From Bacteroidota bacterium (GTDB lineage: Bacteria; Bacteroidota; Bacteroidia; Bacteroidales; UBA4417): a stretch of DNA of 64,000 nt. The notes beneath the pieces were generated by a model. The model was not told where the DNA came from and did not search any database. It was given only the letters and a program-made list of their open reading frames with translations. Position 1 is the first letter of the stretch, and every line of letters begins with the position of its first letter. Shown here one piece after another: positions 49,613-59,786 of this stretch. The stretch covers positions 124,001 to 188,000 of the forward strand of contig JACAAZ010000010.1 of the NCBI GenBank assembly GCA_013376995.1, written 5' to 3'. The translations under genes were made by a program, and so were the position numbers.

Positions 49613-50134
49613 ATGAAACAGGTAATATTTACTGCAACTATATTGTTCTCATTATTCACTGGTCCTGTAATTTCACAGAATTCAGCGAACCGCTGGGAAA
49701 AATGGGAATACCTGGTTGGAGAATGGAAAGGGGAAGGAACAGGAAAGCCTGGTGAAGGAATAGGGACATTCAGCATAAATAAAGACCTTTCCGATAAGAT
49801 ACTGGTAAAGAAAGGGCATACTGAATTTCCTCCAATAGGACTGGAAGCTGGCTATAATCATGATGATCTGATGATTGTATCACTTGATTTCAATGGGAAT
49901 CCCAATCAATCGATCTACTTCGACAATGAGGGACACACGATCCATTATGCGATTGTCTATACTGAAAATGAAATAGTTTTCACCAGTGAAGCGATTCCTA
50001 ATCTCCCAAGGTTCCAGTTGAAGTATCAGAAACTGGGTGAGAAAAAAGTAAACATAATTTTTGCCATAGCATCTCCTCAATCACCTGAAGAATTCAAGAC
50101 CTATATTGAGGGAAAAAGCAACAAAATTGAATAG
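49613..50134 (+). CDS. Secreted DUF1579-like beta-barrel protein
   Basis: 173 residues with a signal peptide (MKQVIFTATILFSLFTGPVI, cut near SQNS). The mature protein starts with the WEKWEYLVGEWKGEGTG pattern seen in DUF1579/THAP4-like small beta-barrels and continues with regular strands (FSINKDLSDKILVKK, LMIVSLDFNG, ENEIVFTSEAI). Relatives may bind lipid or heme, but no heme-ligand His is evident. Function unknown. Lies 58 bp after the M28 gene on the same strand and may share its transcript. Confidence 0.75.
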   Translation: MKQVIFTATILFSLFTGPVISQNSANRWEKWEYLVGEWKGEGTGKPGEGIGTFSINKDLSDKILVKKGHTEFPPIGLEAGYNHDDLMIVSLDFNGNPNQSIYFDNEGHTIHYAIVYTENEIVFTSEAIPNLPRFQLKYQKLGEKKVNIIFAIASPQSPEEFKTYIEGKSNKIE

Positions 50135-50292
50135 CGTTTACTTATAATCCATTACCTCAATCTTCCTATAAATTTGCATAATTGATTAGCGTTTCAATGA
50201 AAGCCATTCGTGCATTCGTGGCATAATAATTACTTCCATATACCTTGAAATCCTGCATTGCAGAACAAGTGAACCATTTCCTAAAATTAGTC

Positions 50293-51024
50293 TCATAAGG
50301 TTGAAGAAAAAAGATCAGTAATTCTTGAGTAGTGAATCTCAGAAGCTTCCTCATTGTAAGTTCCCATGTCCCGAATGGCAAAGCCATGTAATGCACCTTC
50401 GTATACCTCCATCCTGGATGCAACCAGGGATTCTTCGAATGCTCTTTCCAAAACAGCATGCTGTTCTTCCGTAAAACTTCGGTCATTAACAGCAATCCCA
50501 ACATATACTTTCCCTTTGATTGCCGAGACATTTTTGTGAGGACTATCCTCCTGATCTGTAACCAGGCCCCCACCATGAATAGAAGCTGCAGCCTTAACCA
50601 GTTCAGGGAAGTATGAGGCAGCTGCCAGAGCAAATTTCCCACCCATACAATAACCAAGTACACCTATCCGACTAAGATCCAGCCCCGGTTCATTTGACAG
50701 AGCAGCTAATAGCTTCCTGGTATCTGATATAACACTTTCAATCTTCAGTGACTGGATCATACCCATGACGCGCCCCCGCTCTCCAGGCTCAACAAATGCT
50801 GTTTTGGGATCAAAAGGAGCATAATCCCCGAAGCGGTAATACAAATTTGGAATTACAACTGACAACCCAATAGCATTAAGCCGCTCAGCCACTTCAAATA
50901 GAGAAGCCCTCGGCCCGAAAGCATCCATATATAATATAACCAATGGTGATGCAGAATCAGTCTTAGTTTTGAATAGAAAAGCCTCAACTGTTCCATCAGC
51001 TGTCTTGAACGAGATCTTATCCAT
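50293..51024 (-). CDS. Dienelactone hydrolase family protein
   Basis: 243-residue alpha/beta hydrolase from the ATG at 51024; the frame opens 16 codons earlier, but that extension does not match the family start. The nucleophile elbow is GYCMGG, with Cys as in dienelactone hydrolases. The acid is likely in VGIAVNDRSF, and the His is in EGALHGFAIRD. The substrate may be a lactone or another small ester; the gene is often found without aromatic degradation neighbours, as here. No signal peptide. Confidence 0.88.
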   Translation of the reverse strand: MDKISFKTADGTVEAFLFKTKTDSASPLVILYMDAFGPRASLFEVAERLNAIGLSVVIPNLYYRFGDYAPFDPKTAFVEPGERGRVMGMIQSLKIESVISDTRKLLAALSNEPGLDLSRIGVLGYCMGGKFALAAASYFPELVKAAASIHGGGLVTDQEDSPHKNVSAIKGKVYVGIAVNDRSFTEEQHAVLERAFEESLVASRMEVYEGALHGFAIRDMGTYNEEASEIHYSRITDLFSSTL

Positions 51025-51167
51025 TTTCTTTAGAAATAATACCAGTTTCAGGCAAGAGTATAACCATTTCAAGACTCAAACAACAACACACTAACCTATG
51101 TTGTTATCTATTGTCCGCCTAAAGCGGATTGTGTTTCAACATTTGACATTCTCAACAGTTTATCATC

Positions 51168-52049
51168 TTAAAATTCGTAACCGAATCTCTTAAGCTTCAG
51201 CTCATCCTGTCTCCAGTCATCACTAACCTTAACACTCAGTTCAAGATAAACCTTAGCCCCAATGAATGCTTCAATATCCTTCCTTGCAGAAGTCCCCAGC
51301 CGTTTAATTGCAGCTCCCTGGTGGCCAAGGATGATTGCCTTTTGCGTTTCCCTTTCCACGTAGATCATTGCCGTGATCACCGTGATCTTTGGCGTTTCCT
51401 TGAACGACTCCACAACAACTTCAGCTGAATAGGGCACTTCCTTCTGAAATTGCAGGAAGATCTTTTCACGGATCATTTCCGAAATAAAGAAACGAAGAGG
51501 GCGGTCAGAAAGTTCATCATCCTTTGGAAAATAAGGCGGGCTTTCAGGCAGCAGGTTGATCACCTCCCCTATTATCTTATCGACATTGAAGTTCAATTTA
51601 GCAGACGTTGGAATGATGAGTGCATCCGGCAATTTAAGTTGCCAGCCAGCTATTTTTGACTGCACCTCTTCCGGTGATACCAGGTCAACTTTATTGATCA
51701 CAAAGATCAGCGGCTTCCCCGATTTCCGGATCTTCTCAACAACCTCCTCATCGAAATCATTCTCCCCGACTTCTGTCAGGTAAATAAAGATATCCGCATC
51801 CTGCAAAGCCGATTGCACGAACTTCATCATCGATTCATGCAACTTATAATGAGGCTTCACGATCCCTGGCGTATCCGAATAGACGATCTGGTAATCCTCA
51901 CCGTTCACAATCCCCAGTATGCGGTGCCGGGTTGTCTGCGCCTTGGGAGTAATGATTGACAATTTCTCTCCCGTAAGGATATTCATCAGGGTGGATTTCC
52001 CCACGTTGGGGTGACCGATTATATTTACGAAGCCGGATTTGTGTGACAC
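51168..52049 (-). CDS. era: GTPase Era
   Basis: Essential GTPase that binds 16S rRNA during 30S assembly. G1 GHPNVGKST, G2 TTRHRILG, G3 DTPGIVK and G4 NKVD are intact, and the C-terminal KH domain is present with the ILGHQGAAIKRLGTSARKDI loop. I start at the GTG at 52049, giving VSHKSGFVNIIG (first residue Met), which matches Era proteins. The frame continues to an ATG at 52091, but those 14 residues (MRFAFHPSPQTPIH) come from repeat-like intergenic DNA and are not conserved. 293 residues is a normal length. Confidence 0.94.
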   Translation of the reverse strand: MSHKSGFVNIIGHPNVGKSTLMNILTGEKLSIITPKAQTTRHRILGIVNGEDYQIVYSDTPGIVKPHYKLHESMMKFVQSALQDADIFIYLTEVGENDFDEEVVEKIRKSGKPLIFVINKVDLVSPEEVQSKIAGWQLKLPDALIIPTSAKLNFNVDKIIGEVINLLPESPPYFPKDDELSDRPLRFFISEMIREKIFLQFQKEVPYSAEVVVESFKETPKITVITAMIYVERETQKAIILGHQGAAIKRLGTSARKDIEAFIGAKVYLELSVKVSDDWRQDELKLKRFGYEF

Positions 52050-52480
52050 GTGTATCGGGGTTTGGGGTGAAGGGTGAAAGGCGAAGCGCAAAGGGCGGAG
52101 CGCATAGGGCGAAGGGCTTAGAGCTTAGCGCATGGCTTTAATCTTCTGGTTATCTGAATTGGTCGGGCTAAACTACCATGTGATTATTGCTTATCGCTTG
52201 ATATAACAGGCAAAGCTATGAAAATATGAGGGCGATCCAACCAGGGACGTCAAAATGGAAAGGCCTGATAATTTACATAAAGTGATGCTTGCTGCAATTA
52301 GGCCAAGGAATGCAGGCTACTAAAAATTAGATCGTATTAGGTCCTATGTAATTGAATCGTATACTTATGACAAAAAGAAACTTTCCATGCAGGCAATCTG
52401 AATGGAGAACCAACTTTAAATATAGAATGAACAATAATATTATTAAGTGGTTCTTATCAGTTATTCCTAAGCTATGAAAT
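52050..52480. other. Intergenic region with GC-rich repeat-like patch
   Basis: Bases 52075-52135 are a GC-rich low-complexity patch built from AGCGCATAGGGCGAAGGGC and relatives. Similar words occur at 46479-46500 and, in reverse sense, at 46770-46805. The remaining ~340 bases are AT-rich with no recognised signal. Confidence 0.5.
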
Positions 52481-53665
52481 ATGAAATCAATTATTTTAAA
52501 TCTATTCTTATCAGTTTTATTTATTATAACCTCTCTTTCAACTTATTCCCAGGTTGGAATTAATTCAGATGGCAGTGTTCCTGAAAATTCAGCAATGTTG
52601 GATATCAAATCAACAAGCAAAGGATTATTACCTCCCAGGATGACCATGGCTCAGCGTAATGCCATTGTAAATCCGGCTGCAGGACTGATCATCTGGTGCA
52701 GCGATTGTAGCGGATTACAAATCTTCAATGGATTTACCTGGCAAACTCTTATAGTTGCTGGCGCTCCAGTCATAACTACCTCAACAGTAAGTCCCAGTTA
52801 TTTTTCGGCGCTATGCGGTGGAACCATAACTGAAAATGGAGGTGCCCCAATAACACAACGTGGGGTGTGTTGGAGAACCTCATCAAATCCTACAATTAAC
52901 GACAATCTTACTTTTGACAGTATCGGCTCTGGTAATTTTAGTAGCAGGTTAAACGGATTATCATTCGATTCAATATATCATGTGAGGGCCTATGCCATTA
53001 ATAGTACTGGTGTTGCATATGGAAATGAAGTGCTTTTTACAACTCTTCCTTATACCTGCGGTTCTCCTTTTACAGTTTATCATACAGCTGGAAGCGTTGC
53101 TCCAGTCACCAAAACTGTTACCTATAATACAATTACAAATATTCCCGGGGAATCATCCAAATGCTGGATTACCAGAAACCTGGGTGCCAGTCAACAAGCA
53201 ACTGCACTAACAGATGCTACTGAAGCTTCTGCAGGATGGTATTGGCAGTTTAATCGTAAGCAAGGATTTCAGCAGGATGGAACATCATTAACCCCTGCTA
53301 TCGCCTGGATAAGTCCCATCAGTGAAAACTCAGATTGGAATCCAGTTATTGATCCATGTGCTCTGCAACTTGGAGGTGGATGGCGTATCCCCACGAATAC
53401 TGAATGGTTTAATGTTGATGCTGCCGGCGGAGGGAACTGGTCAAACTGGAATGGGCCGTGGAACTCTGCATTAAAATTACATGCTGCAGGAAATTTAGAG
53501 GGAGGTACAGGGTCACTTCAATATAGGGGCTCACATGGAGTTTATTGGAGCAATGTACAATCCAGTTCCCTTCAAGCATGGAATCTATATTTCGATAGTG
53601 GCTTCAGTTTTCTCAACAGTGCTGATAAATCTTATGGCTTCACTGTTCGTTGCCTTAGAAATTAA
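52481..53665 (+). CDS. Secreted FISUMP-domain protein
   Basis: 394 residues with a signal peptide ending near STYSQ. The N-terminal block ([20 protein letters not shown], then [15 protein letters not shown]) is the start common to many Bacteroidota phage-tail-fibre-like and surface proteins. The middle (about 95-190) is a fibronectin-like domain ([36 protein letters not shown]). The C-terminus (about 220-394) is a 'Fibrobacter succinogenes major paralogous' domain with [23 protein letters not shown] and [10 protein letters not shown]. No T9SS sorting tail was seen. Function unknown; probably surface exposed. Confidence 0.85.
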   Translation: MKSIILNLFLSVLFIITSLSTYSQVGINSDGSVPENSAMLDIKSTSKGLLPPRMTMAQRNAIVNPAAGLIIWCSDCSGLQIFNGFTWQTLIVAGAPVITTSTVSPSYFSALCGGTITENGGAPITQRGVCWRTSSNPTINDNLTFDSIGSGNFSSRLNGLSFDSIYHVRAYAINSTGVAYGNEVLFTTLPYTCGSPFTVYHTAGSVAPVTKTVTYNTITNIPGESSKCWITRNLGASQQATALTDATEASAGWYWQFNRKQGFQQDGTSLTPAIAWISPISENSDWNPVIDPCALQLGGGWRIPTNTEWFNVDAAGGGNWSNWNGPWNSALKLHAAGNLEGGTGSLQYRGSHGVYWSNVQSSSLQAWNLYFDSGFSFLNSADKSYGFTVRCLRN

Positions 53666-53861
53666 CAACCTAAACCCGATTATATAATTTCCCTTTAATT
53701 GAAAGGGATAGTTTATAAAATTACAAGTATAATGCTCCTGAGCAAACCCAGTATCCTTTTCAGCAGAATGGCAGGATGAAATCAACCAAAGCCAGGTGCA
53801 ATAAGTGAATTAAAAATACAATATAAGTCATGAAACCAGCAATACAAAATCCAGTCAAGTT

Positions 53862-56540
53862 CTATTGCTCTTCAAGCATCCTCCTTAATACCTTATAGTC
53901 GGTTTTCCCGGTTCCTAAAACTGGAATTTCATCCAATTCAATGATGCGTTTGATTTTAGCTATAGGAGCTACCCCATTCTTTAATAGATAGTTATTTGTC
54001 TCATCAAGACTGATAGGAATGGTGGTAAAAAGCACAATTTGAGCAGGTGTTGTATTGTCAGATCCTTCCACTGCAAGTACTTGTTTCTCCTGCTCACCAT
54101 ATTGCTCCAACAATATTTTTTCAATAAAAGGAAGGCTTATCATTTCCCCTGCAATCTTAATAAACCGCTTAAGCCTGCCTGTAATGAACAGGTATCCTTC
54201 TTCATCCAGGTATCCAAGATCCCCGGTTTTATAGTAGGATTTACCATTGATCTCTTCAAAAGGATTATTTTTTTCTTCTCCTAAATATCCATGAAATACA
54301 TTCTTACCCTGCACATAAATCATTCCTGCCTGTCCGGGCAGTACCGGCTTCCCTGTCTCCAGGTCAATAATCTGGTATTCTATACCAGGAATGAATTTGC
54401 CGACACTATTCATTTTTTGCTTTTCTATCGGATTGGCTGAAAGTATTGGGGCACATTCAGTAATTCCATAGCCTTCGAGTAGTTTGGCCTCATTGGTTAA
54501 GCTGTCAAAAAGCTCCTTCACAGCCAGGGTCATAGCTTCAGCGCCAGAAATTACATATCGAACGGACTTAAAATAATATGCAGATCCCGCTGACATCAAT
54601 ATTTTCAGGAAGCCCGGAGTTCCAACAAGCAAATTTGATTGGGTATGTTTTAAAATTTTCAATACTTCCCTGGCATCCGTTGGGTTCGGGGTATATGCAA
54701 TCCTTATTCCTGAAACCAGCGGCAAGGCGCATAATGCGGTAAATCCAAAACTGTGAAACGGGGGAAGAAATCCCAGAAAGATGGTCTTGCTTTCGATGCT
54801 AAGCATCTTGAAAACATTGTGTAGATCACTGCATATGTTCACATGCGTTAAGGGTACTGCCTTGGGCAACGCTTCGCTCCCGGATGTAAACAGGATAACA
54901 GCGGTGCTGTTGATCTGCTTGTAATCAATGAATTGTTTTGGAAATTTGGAGACAATTAATCCTTTTATTTTTGAGCTTATACCGATTTTAGGAACCTCCT
55001 TTTCCAGCAACAGTAGTTTTGATTTGATACTTTCAGGAAGTTGGTCCTCAATTTTTTTGAGAAAGCCATCGGCTGAAAGTATCACGTTGACACCTGCAGT
55101 TTCCGTGCAATGCTCCAGCACCTTTTTCCCCACAGTCCAGTTGAGCATTACAGGGATTTTCCCGGCCATGTAGGTGGCTATAATTAACAAGGTAGTACTT
55201 TGCAAGGCTGGTAACATTATTCCAACATACTGATCTTTCACCTTCTTTTTGATAAGTTCTGAGATAACAGCAGCTTTTAACAGGAATGTTTTGCGGTTGG
55301 TTGATCCCAGCATGGCATCATAAACAAAATACTCTTTCTGATTGGTGGTGAAAGTATCCAGGAATTGCCAGAGAATGTTTTTATCAGGGTCCACATGGAT
55401 ATACCCTTCCCTTGATAATGCCGGATCAAGATAAGAGGGTTTCAGATCAGAATTCGTAATGAATTGACCCAAAACCAGCAGGCATAAATCGCCAATGGTC
55501 TTTAGATCATTGATTTCAGGAGTAGAAAAACCCTTAAACTGGTTCTCAAGTTCAGAGACAATTTCTACAATAGTTAGTGAGTCAGCACCCAAATCCAAAA
55601 CCAGGTTTGAATTGAGCGATAATTCAGCCGGAGCAACGTTTAGAATTGAAGAAACAATACTTTTTACCTTTTCTAATGTATCCTCAGGAATTGTTTCAGC
55701 ATCTGTGGGCAATGCCAGGTCCTGGATTTCTTCTGCAGAACCGGAAATCCTTTCAGCTACGTTCCTTCTAAAGTCTGGCAAATAAAAAATGTGTTTCAGG
55801 AAAAGGACCTTCTCCTCACCGCGCAAGTTGTAAAAATCTTCCAGGTATGTGTTGAATGGCTTCTGCCCAAGGGTAACATTTTCTTTCGCGACAGTGGTAA
55901 GATCTTCAAATTCTATGCTGACAGCGCGTTTGGGCACAAAGAATAGCAGGTTTGCCAGTACATAAAGCATCCCTTTCAATAATTGCATGAAAAAATCCGG
56001 CGATTTCCCTGTATTGGCTTTTGAAAACATGCTTCCCCATAAGCCATTTATTCGCACACCGATAATCTGAACATCATCGGGGATCGTTCTTACAACCTGG
56101 TATGCAGATTTCTTATTGAAAATTTTTTCATAGCCTTGCCCGGCAATTTGCCCGCTTGGGTAAATCAAAATGTTTTGGTTCCGGCGCAAGCCTTTATATA
56201 CTGAACGCGTTATGGATTTTAATACATGAATGTCGCGGCTGCCTGTTTCAAGATCACTGACCCGAACTGCCATTAATCGTTTAAGATACCAATTAACTAA
56301 AGGAATGTCGTAATATTTTTCCGAAACAACCGGAGTAGCTGTTGAGAACCGGTATATCTGGCTGAGTAGGATAATCGGATCCATCAGAGCCTGGTGGTTC
56401 GGTAAAAATAGTACAGGTGAATTCTTCCGAACAACTTCGGATCCATTAACTGAAACCTTGTACCTGAAACGAAGCAACAGCCTGATTATAAAAGCCAAAA
56501 TCTTCGAAAAGAGAATAATGAAAGAATTTGCTTTCTTCAT
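53862..56540 (-). CDS. PlsC acyltransferase - acyl carrier - acyl-ligase fusion
   Basis: 892-residue single polypeptide with three activities in line. PlsC-type acyltransferase (about 30-215): N-terminal membrane helix (5-25) and catalytic HX4D at H49-D54 (NHQALMD), with IYPSG. Acyl carrier protein-like domain (about 285-360): phosphopantetheine serine S321 in GADSL. AMP-binding acyl-ligase (about 395-892): FTSGSEALPK (551-560), YGITE (691-695), YKTGDLG and a C-terminal GTGK with K879. E. coli Aas joins acyltransferase and ligase without a carrier; here a built-in carrier lies between them. Likely activates fatty acids, holds them as thioesters and re-acylates lysophospholipids. A substrate other than lysophospholipid is possible. 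Confidence 0.9.
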   Translation of the reverse strand: MKKANSFIILFSKILAFIIRLLLRFRYKVSVNGSEVVRKNSPVLFLPNHQALMDPIILLSQIYRFSTATPVVSEKYYDIPLVNWYLKRLMAVRVSDLETGSRDIHVLKSITRSVYKGLRRNQNILIYPSGQIAGQGYEKIFNKKSAYQVVRTIPDDVQIIGVRINGLWGSMFSKANTGKSPDFFMQLLKGMLYVLANLLFFVPKRAVSIEFEDLTTVAKENVTLGQKPFNTYLEDFYNLRGEEKVLFLKHIFYLPDFRRNVAERISGSAEEIQDLALPTDAETIPEDTLEKVKSIVSSILNVAPAELSLNSNLVLDLGADSLTIVEIVSELENQFKGFSTPEINDLKTIGDLCLLVLGQFITNSDLKPSYLDPALSREGYIHVDPDKNILWQFLDTFTTNQKEYFVYDAMLGSTNRKTFLLKAAVISELIKKKVKDQYVGIMLPALQSTTLLIIATYMAGKIPVMLNWTVGKKVLEHCTETAGVNVILSADGFLKKIEDQLPESIKSKLLLLEKEVPKIGISSKIKGLIVSKFPKQFIDYKQINSTAVILFTSGSEALPKAVPLTHVNICSDLHNVFKMLSIESKTIFLGFLPPFHSFGFTALCALPLVSGIRIAYTPNPTDAREVLKILKHTQSNLLVGTPGFLKILMSAGSAYYFKSVRYVISGAEAMTLAVKELFDSLTNEAKLLEGYGITECAPILSANPIEKQKMNSVGKFIPGIEYQIIDLETGKPVLPGQAGMIYVQGKNVFHGYLGEEKNNPFEEINGKSYYKTGDLGYLDEEGYLFITGRLKRFIKIAGEMISLPFIEKILLEQYGEQEKQVLAVEGSDNTTPAQIVLFTTIPISLDETNNYLLKNGVAPIAKIKRIIELDEIPVLGTGKTDYKVLRRMLEEQ

Positions 56541-56689
56541 TTGAACATTAACTTAATAAATCAAATATAGCAAATATTAAATATGAATGATGAGAATCCG
56601 TTAAAGACAAGTATTCTCCGGTATGCATATTCAACGCTATGTCAATACAGTATCAAAAAAAATTGTTAGTTTTATAATTACATATATAT

Positions 56690-58012
56690 ATGAATAACAT
56701 GAGAAAACCGGTCCTGCCAATAAACTCCCCTAAGGTTATCAATGCGTGGTGTTCCTACGATATTGCCAATTCCGCTTATATTCTGAGTGTAAATACCGTT
56801 TTATATCCAATATTCTACCAGGAAGTAACCAGGAAAGCTTTTGGGTCTGAAATGGTATCATTCCTTGGAATGCATGTTAAGAATACAGTTTTGTATGAAT
56901 ACGCCATTGCCCTGGGTTATTTTTTAGTCATCCTGATGACTTTATCATTATCCGGCATTGCAGACCTGGGTGGATACCGCAAGCGGTTCATGCAATTTTT
57001 TACAGCGCTTGGGTCTTTTGCTTGTATGGGATTGTTCTTTTTTAAAGGGGAGAATATCGGCCTGGGACTCGTCCTTCCGATGCTTGCTGTTCTTGGCTTT
57101 GCCGGTTCGCTGGTCTATTATAATTCGTTTTTGCCCATCATTGCTACCCCCGATCTGCACGACCGCATCAGTGCCAGGGGATTTTCATTCGGATATGCCG
57201 GGAGTATGCTGTTGCTGATCTTCAATATATTCTCATTGCAAAAATACCAGCTGTTCGGGTTTTCCGACAGTCTGGAAGCCGTGCGGTTTTCTTTCATTGA
57301 AGTAGGAATATGGTGGCTGGTCGTATCACAAATTGCTTTTTATTATTTGCGGGAAGAGCGAAAAGTCGTCCAATGGGATGTAAGCATTTTTACCCGGGGA
57401 TTTCACGAGGTTTATAAGGTATTCGGCTATATCAAAAAGCACAAGGCCATGTACCGCTTTCTCCTTTCCTTTTTCTTTTTCAGCATGGGCGTTCAGACCA
57501 TCATCATTGTCGCATCCCTTTTTGGCAAAGCAGAACTTGGAATTACGGATACCAAGCTGATTATGACCATCCTGATCATCCAGGTAGTAGCCATCCTGGG
57601 AGCTTATGTATTCGGAAGAGTTTCAAGCCGGTTTGGAAACCGAACCTCCTTGCTCTGGATGCTTGCTATATGGGTATTTGTGTGTTTCTCTGCTTACAAT
57701 GTGCATGATGAATATCAGTTCTATGTATTATCGGCCCTGGTTGGACTTGTGATGGGAGGAATCCAGTCACAGGCTCGTTCAACCTGGTCGAAATTAATAC
57801 CCTCGAACACAGCTGATACGGCTTCCTATTTTAGTTTTTACGACAGTACCGAAAAATTAGCCATAGTAATCGGTATGCTTGGTTTTGGAATAATTGAACA
57901 AGTAACCGGCAGTATGAGGAACAGCACATTGCTGTTGTCTTCATTCTTTATTATAAGTTTCCTGATTATTGCATTCACAAAGTTGAAGAAAGAGGAATCT
58001 TCGCTGGCGTAA
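56690..58012 (+). CDS. UMF1/Atg22-family MFS transporter
   Basis: 440 residues with about 12 predicted transmembrane helices. The N-terminal INAWCSYDIANSAYILSVNT and the ISGIADLGGYRKRFM-like loop (SGIADLGGYRKRF) are typical of the UMF1 branch, whose fungal members export amino acids from the vacuole; the bacterial substrate is unknown. The later MGGIQSQARSTWSKLIP and ASYFSFYDSTEKLA motifs are also conserved. It is divergent from the acyl-ligase fusion, 149 bp apart. Confidence 0.9.
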   Translation: MNNMRKPVLPINSPKVINAWCSYDIANSAYILSVNTVLYPIFYQEVTRKAFGSEMVSFLGMHVKNTVLYEYAIALGYFLVILMTLSLSGIADLGGYRKRFMQFFTALGSFACMGLFFFKGENIGLGLVLPMLAVLGFAGSLVYYNSFLPIIATPDLHDRISARGFSFGYAGSMLLLIFNIFSLQKYQLFGFSDSLEAVRFSFIEVGIWWLVVSQIAFYYLREERKVVQWDVSIFTRGFHEVYKVFGYIKKHKAMYRFLLSFFFFSMGVQTIIIVASLFGKAELGITDTKLIMTILIIQVVAILGAYVFGRVSSRFGNRTSLLWMLAIWVFVCFSAYNVHDEYQFYVLSALVGLVMGGIQSQARSTWSKLIPSNTADTASYFSFYDSTEKLAIVIGMLGFGIIEQVTGSMRNSTLLLSSFFIISFLIIAFTKLKKEESSLA

Positions 58013-58692
58013 ATACTCCGGGATTATTGGATTAGGAATAAAAGTATTGAGTCTTAAAATGGGTAATAAAGTAATTCACAAGTCTTCTTTAACTCTCTAT
58101 TCACCTAATCCATTGTATGCCGGAACAAAATCCAAGGTACTCTATTAACCGTGAACGAGCAGTGGGGCCAAGAAATCAAAATGGTCCGGAAAGGGTGGAA
58201 CCAACATAGAAACCTTTTGTTTCCAGCGGTTTCTGGTCTAAGTATTTCATTCCCTGATTTCAAGTAAACTATTTGCCTAGCGCCCTTAACTAAGCCCACA
58301 GGACTTCGGACCTGGGCGTCATCATAGATCATCTCTACTAATAATCTACCTTTTCATTTAGAGCTGAAAGCGTGAAACTGTTTGATTTTATGGACAATGA
58401 ACTATTTGCACCCTCACATTGTTATTAGATTCTCCTGGTCAGTCTTGCAACTTTTTCGATCGTCATCTCCTTACTTCCTGGCTTTTATTATCCGGTTTCT
58501 TTCTGATTAAACTGTTTTCATTTTTTTGGCGATGAGGAAAATATAAACCCAGATTCCATTATGGGGCAACTACCCTTAGCTTCAGGAACCTTCTTCATAT
58601 CAATGCAGTTAGCTCTTTTGCTTATCATATCACGAAAAGCATCATGGATAAATTAATTCACTAATTCAAACTACTAACCAAAACAAACAATT
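58013..58692. other. 680-base region without a recognised gene
   Basis: No supported gene. A 75-codon minus-strand frame (58105-58332) lacks family resemblance and a start context. The part from 58100 to 58330 is less AT-rich than its flanks and may be decayed coding DNA. Confidence 0.35.
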
Positions 58693-58839
58693 ATGAAAAA
58701 CACAATACGTTTCGGTCACCTTTTTGCTGCTTTTGCAGTTGTTTCATTGTTAGCCACTTCATGTAAACAAACTTCCAAAGAGGAGTCCAAACCAGACCTG
58801 GCTCAATTCAGGGCTGAAATACAGGCTATTACACATTAA
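58693..58839 (+). CDS. Very short lipoprotein, possibly a truncated gene
   Basis: 48 codons from an ATG to TAA. The product MKNTIRFGHLFAAFAVVSLL-ATSCKQ is a complete lipoprotein signal followed by only about 22 residues (QTSKEESKPDLAQFRAEIQA, then ITH). The PDLAQFRAEIQAI ending resembles the start of secreted DUF4440/NTF2-like proteins of Bacteroidota, which usually continue for over 100 residues. It may therefore be a truncated remnant, or a genuine tiny lipoprotein. Downstream DNA shows no continuing domain that I could identify. Confidence 0.5.
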   Translation: MKNTIRFGHLFAAFAVVSLLATSCKQTSKEESKPDLAQFRAEIQAITH

Positions 58840-59168
58840 CCAATCAATCATTGCATAAACTCCATGGCTGTTTAGGAAATATAGTTTTAGTTTATGAAGT
58901 TTTGTCTGTCAGAGACAAGAAATTGTAGCCTGATGAAAGTGTAATTAATATTGAATCAATGTATTACTAATTATGGACTAATAGACCGAAATTATTCATA
59001 ATAACTTAGCGAAAATACTTTTATTAATTCAAGCATTTTTAATATGTTTGCTTATTGTCACATCTAAAAGATGCACATTTAACTATATTTATTCTTATTG
59101 GAATAAAACTCTATCTACCTCCTGATATGCGATAATTAGACTATTTATTTAAGCTTATAGTCTGATAT
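58840..59168. other. AT-rich leader of the sigma-factor gene
   Basis: 329 bases, strongly AT-rich, no gene. TATGTTTG at 59043-59050 fits the -7 consensus and would give a leader of about 110 bases before the sigma-factor ATG. No -33 match at the right spacing. Confidence 0.35.
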
Positions 59169-59786
59169 ATGGCGTTTTATCGATTTATTGGAATTTGTAT
59201 GCTCAAACACCTAGAGGACGAAAAGAAAACTAATAGCTATTTAGATATAGGGGATAGGCAACTTGTTACCCTCATTCTTGAGGGGAATAATAAAGTTGTC
59301 ACGAGTTTCTTTGTTCAAAAATGTAAATGGATTTTTGAATATCTCAATAAGACTCGTCTAAAAGGTCTGAATCTTCAGACAGATGATCTTGTCAATGATT
59401 TCTATCTTTTTTTACAGGAAGACAACTGGGAAAAACTCCGACAGTTCCGCTTTGAATCCAAACTGCAAACCTGGATTAACGTGGTAGCTTCAAGGTATTT
59501 TCTTAAGAAATATTCCAGAGAGTTGAAAGAAACCAGCCGAGATTGTCCTCCAATAGACAGCATCCTTTCATTTGTTTGTGAAGACGCTGATGAAAGATTA
59601 GTTCGGTCTGAAGTTCTTGAAGCGATCAGTTATTTGAATGATAAAAGGTCAAAGTTAATCTTGTTGCTGGATTTACAAGGATTTGAATCTAAAGAAATAG
59701 CAGATCAACTAGGCATAAGCACAAATAATGTTTATGTACTTAGATCAAGAGCAATAAAAAACCTTAAGAATCTGCTCAATGGATAA
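59169..59786 (+). CDS. ECF-like RNA polymerase sigma factor
   Basis: 205 residues. A region-2-like segment (about 25-110) has LNLQTDDLVNDFYLFLQE and FRFESKLQTWINVVASRYFLKKYSREL, matching the FRGESSFKTWLYRIA-type signature of sigma-70 ECF proteins. Region 4 (about 150-205) is a helix-turn-helix: LLLDLQGFESKEIADQLGIS, then TNNVYVLRSRAIKNL. The start at 59169 is an ATG; an ATG ten codons later (MLKHLED) is equally plausible. The stop overlaps by 8 bp the next gene, which begins with an anti-sigma zinc finger, so the pair is a sigma/anti-sigma unit. It heads the conflict-like island and is AT-rich compared with the core genes. Confidence 0.9.
   Translation: MAFYRFIGICMLKHLEDEKKTNSYLDIGDRQLVTLILEGNNKVVTSFFVQKCKWIFEYLNKTRLKGLNLQTDDLVNDFYLFLQEDNWEKLRQFRFESKLQTWINVVASRYFLKKYSRELKETSRDCPPIDSILSFVCEDADERLVRSEVLEAISYLNDKRSKLILLLDLQGFESKEIADQLGISTNNVYVLRSRAIKNLKNLLNG

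Noticed and set aside
50166-50663. 165-codon minus-strand frame
   Set aside because: Mostly out-of-frame overlap with the dienelactone hydrolase gene, whose catalytic motifs are intact.
58105-58332. 75-codon minus-strand frame
   Set aside because: No family resemblance, no start signal and no neighbour support; possibly decayed DNA.
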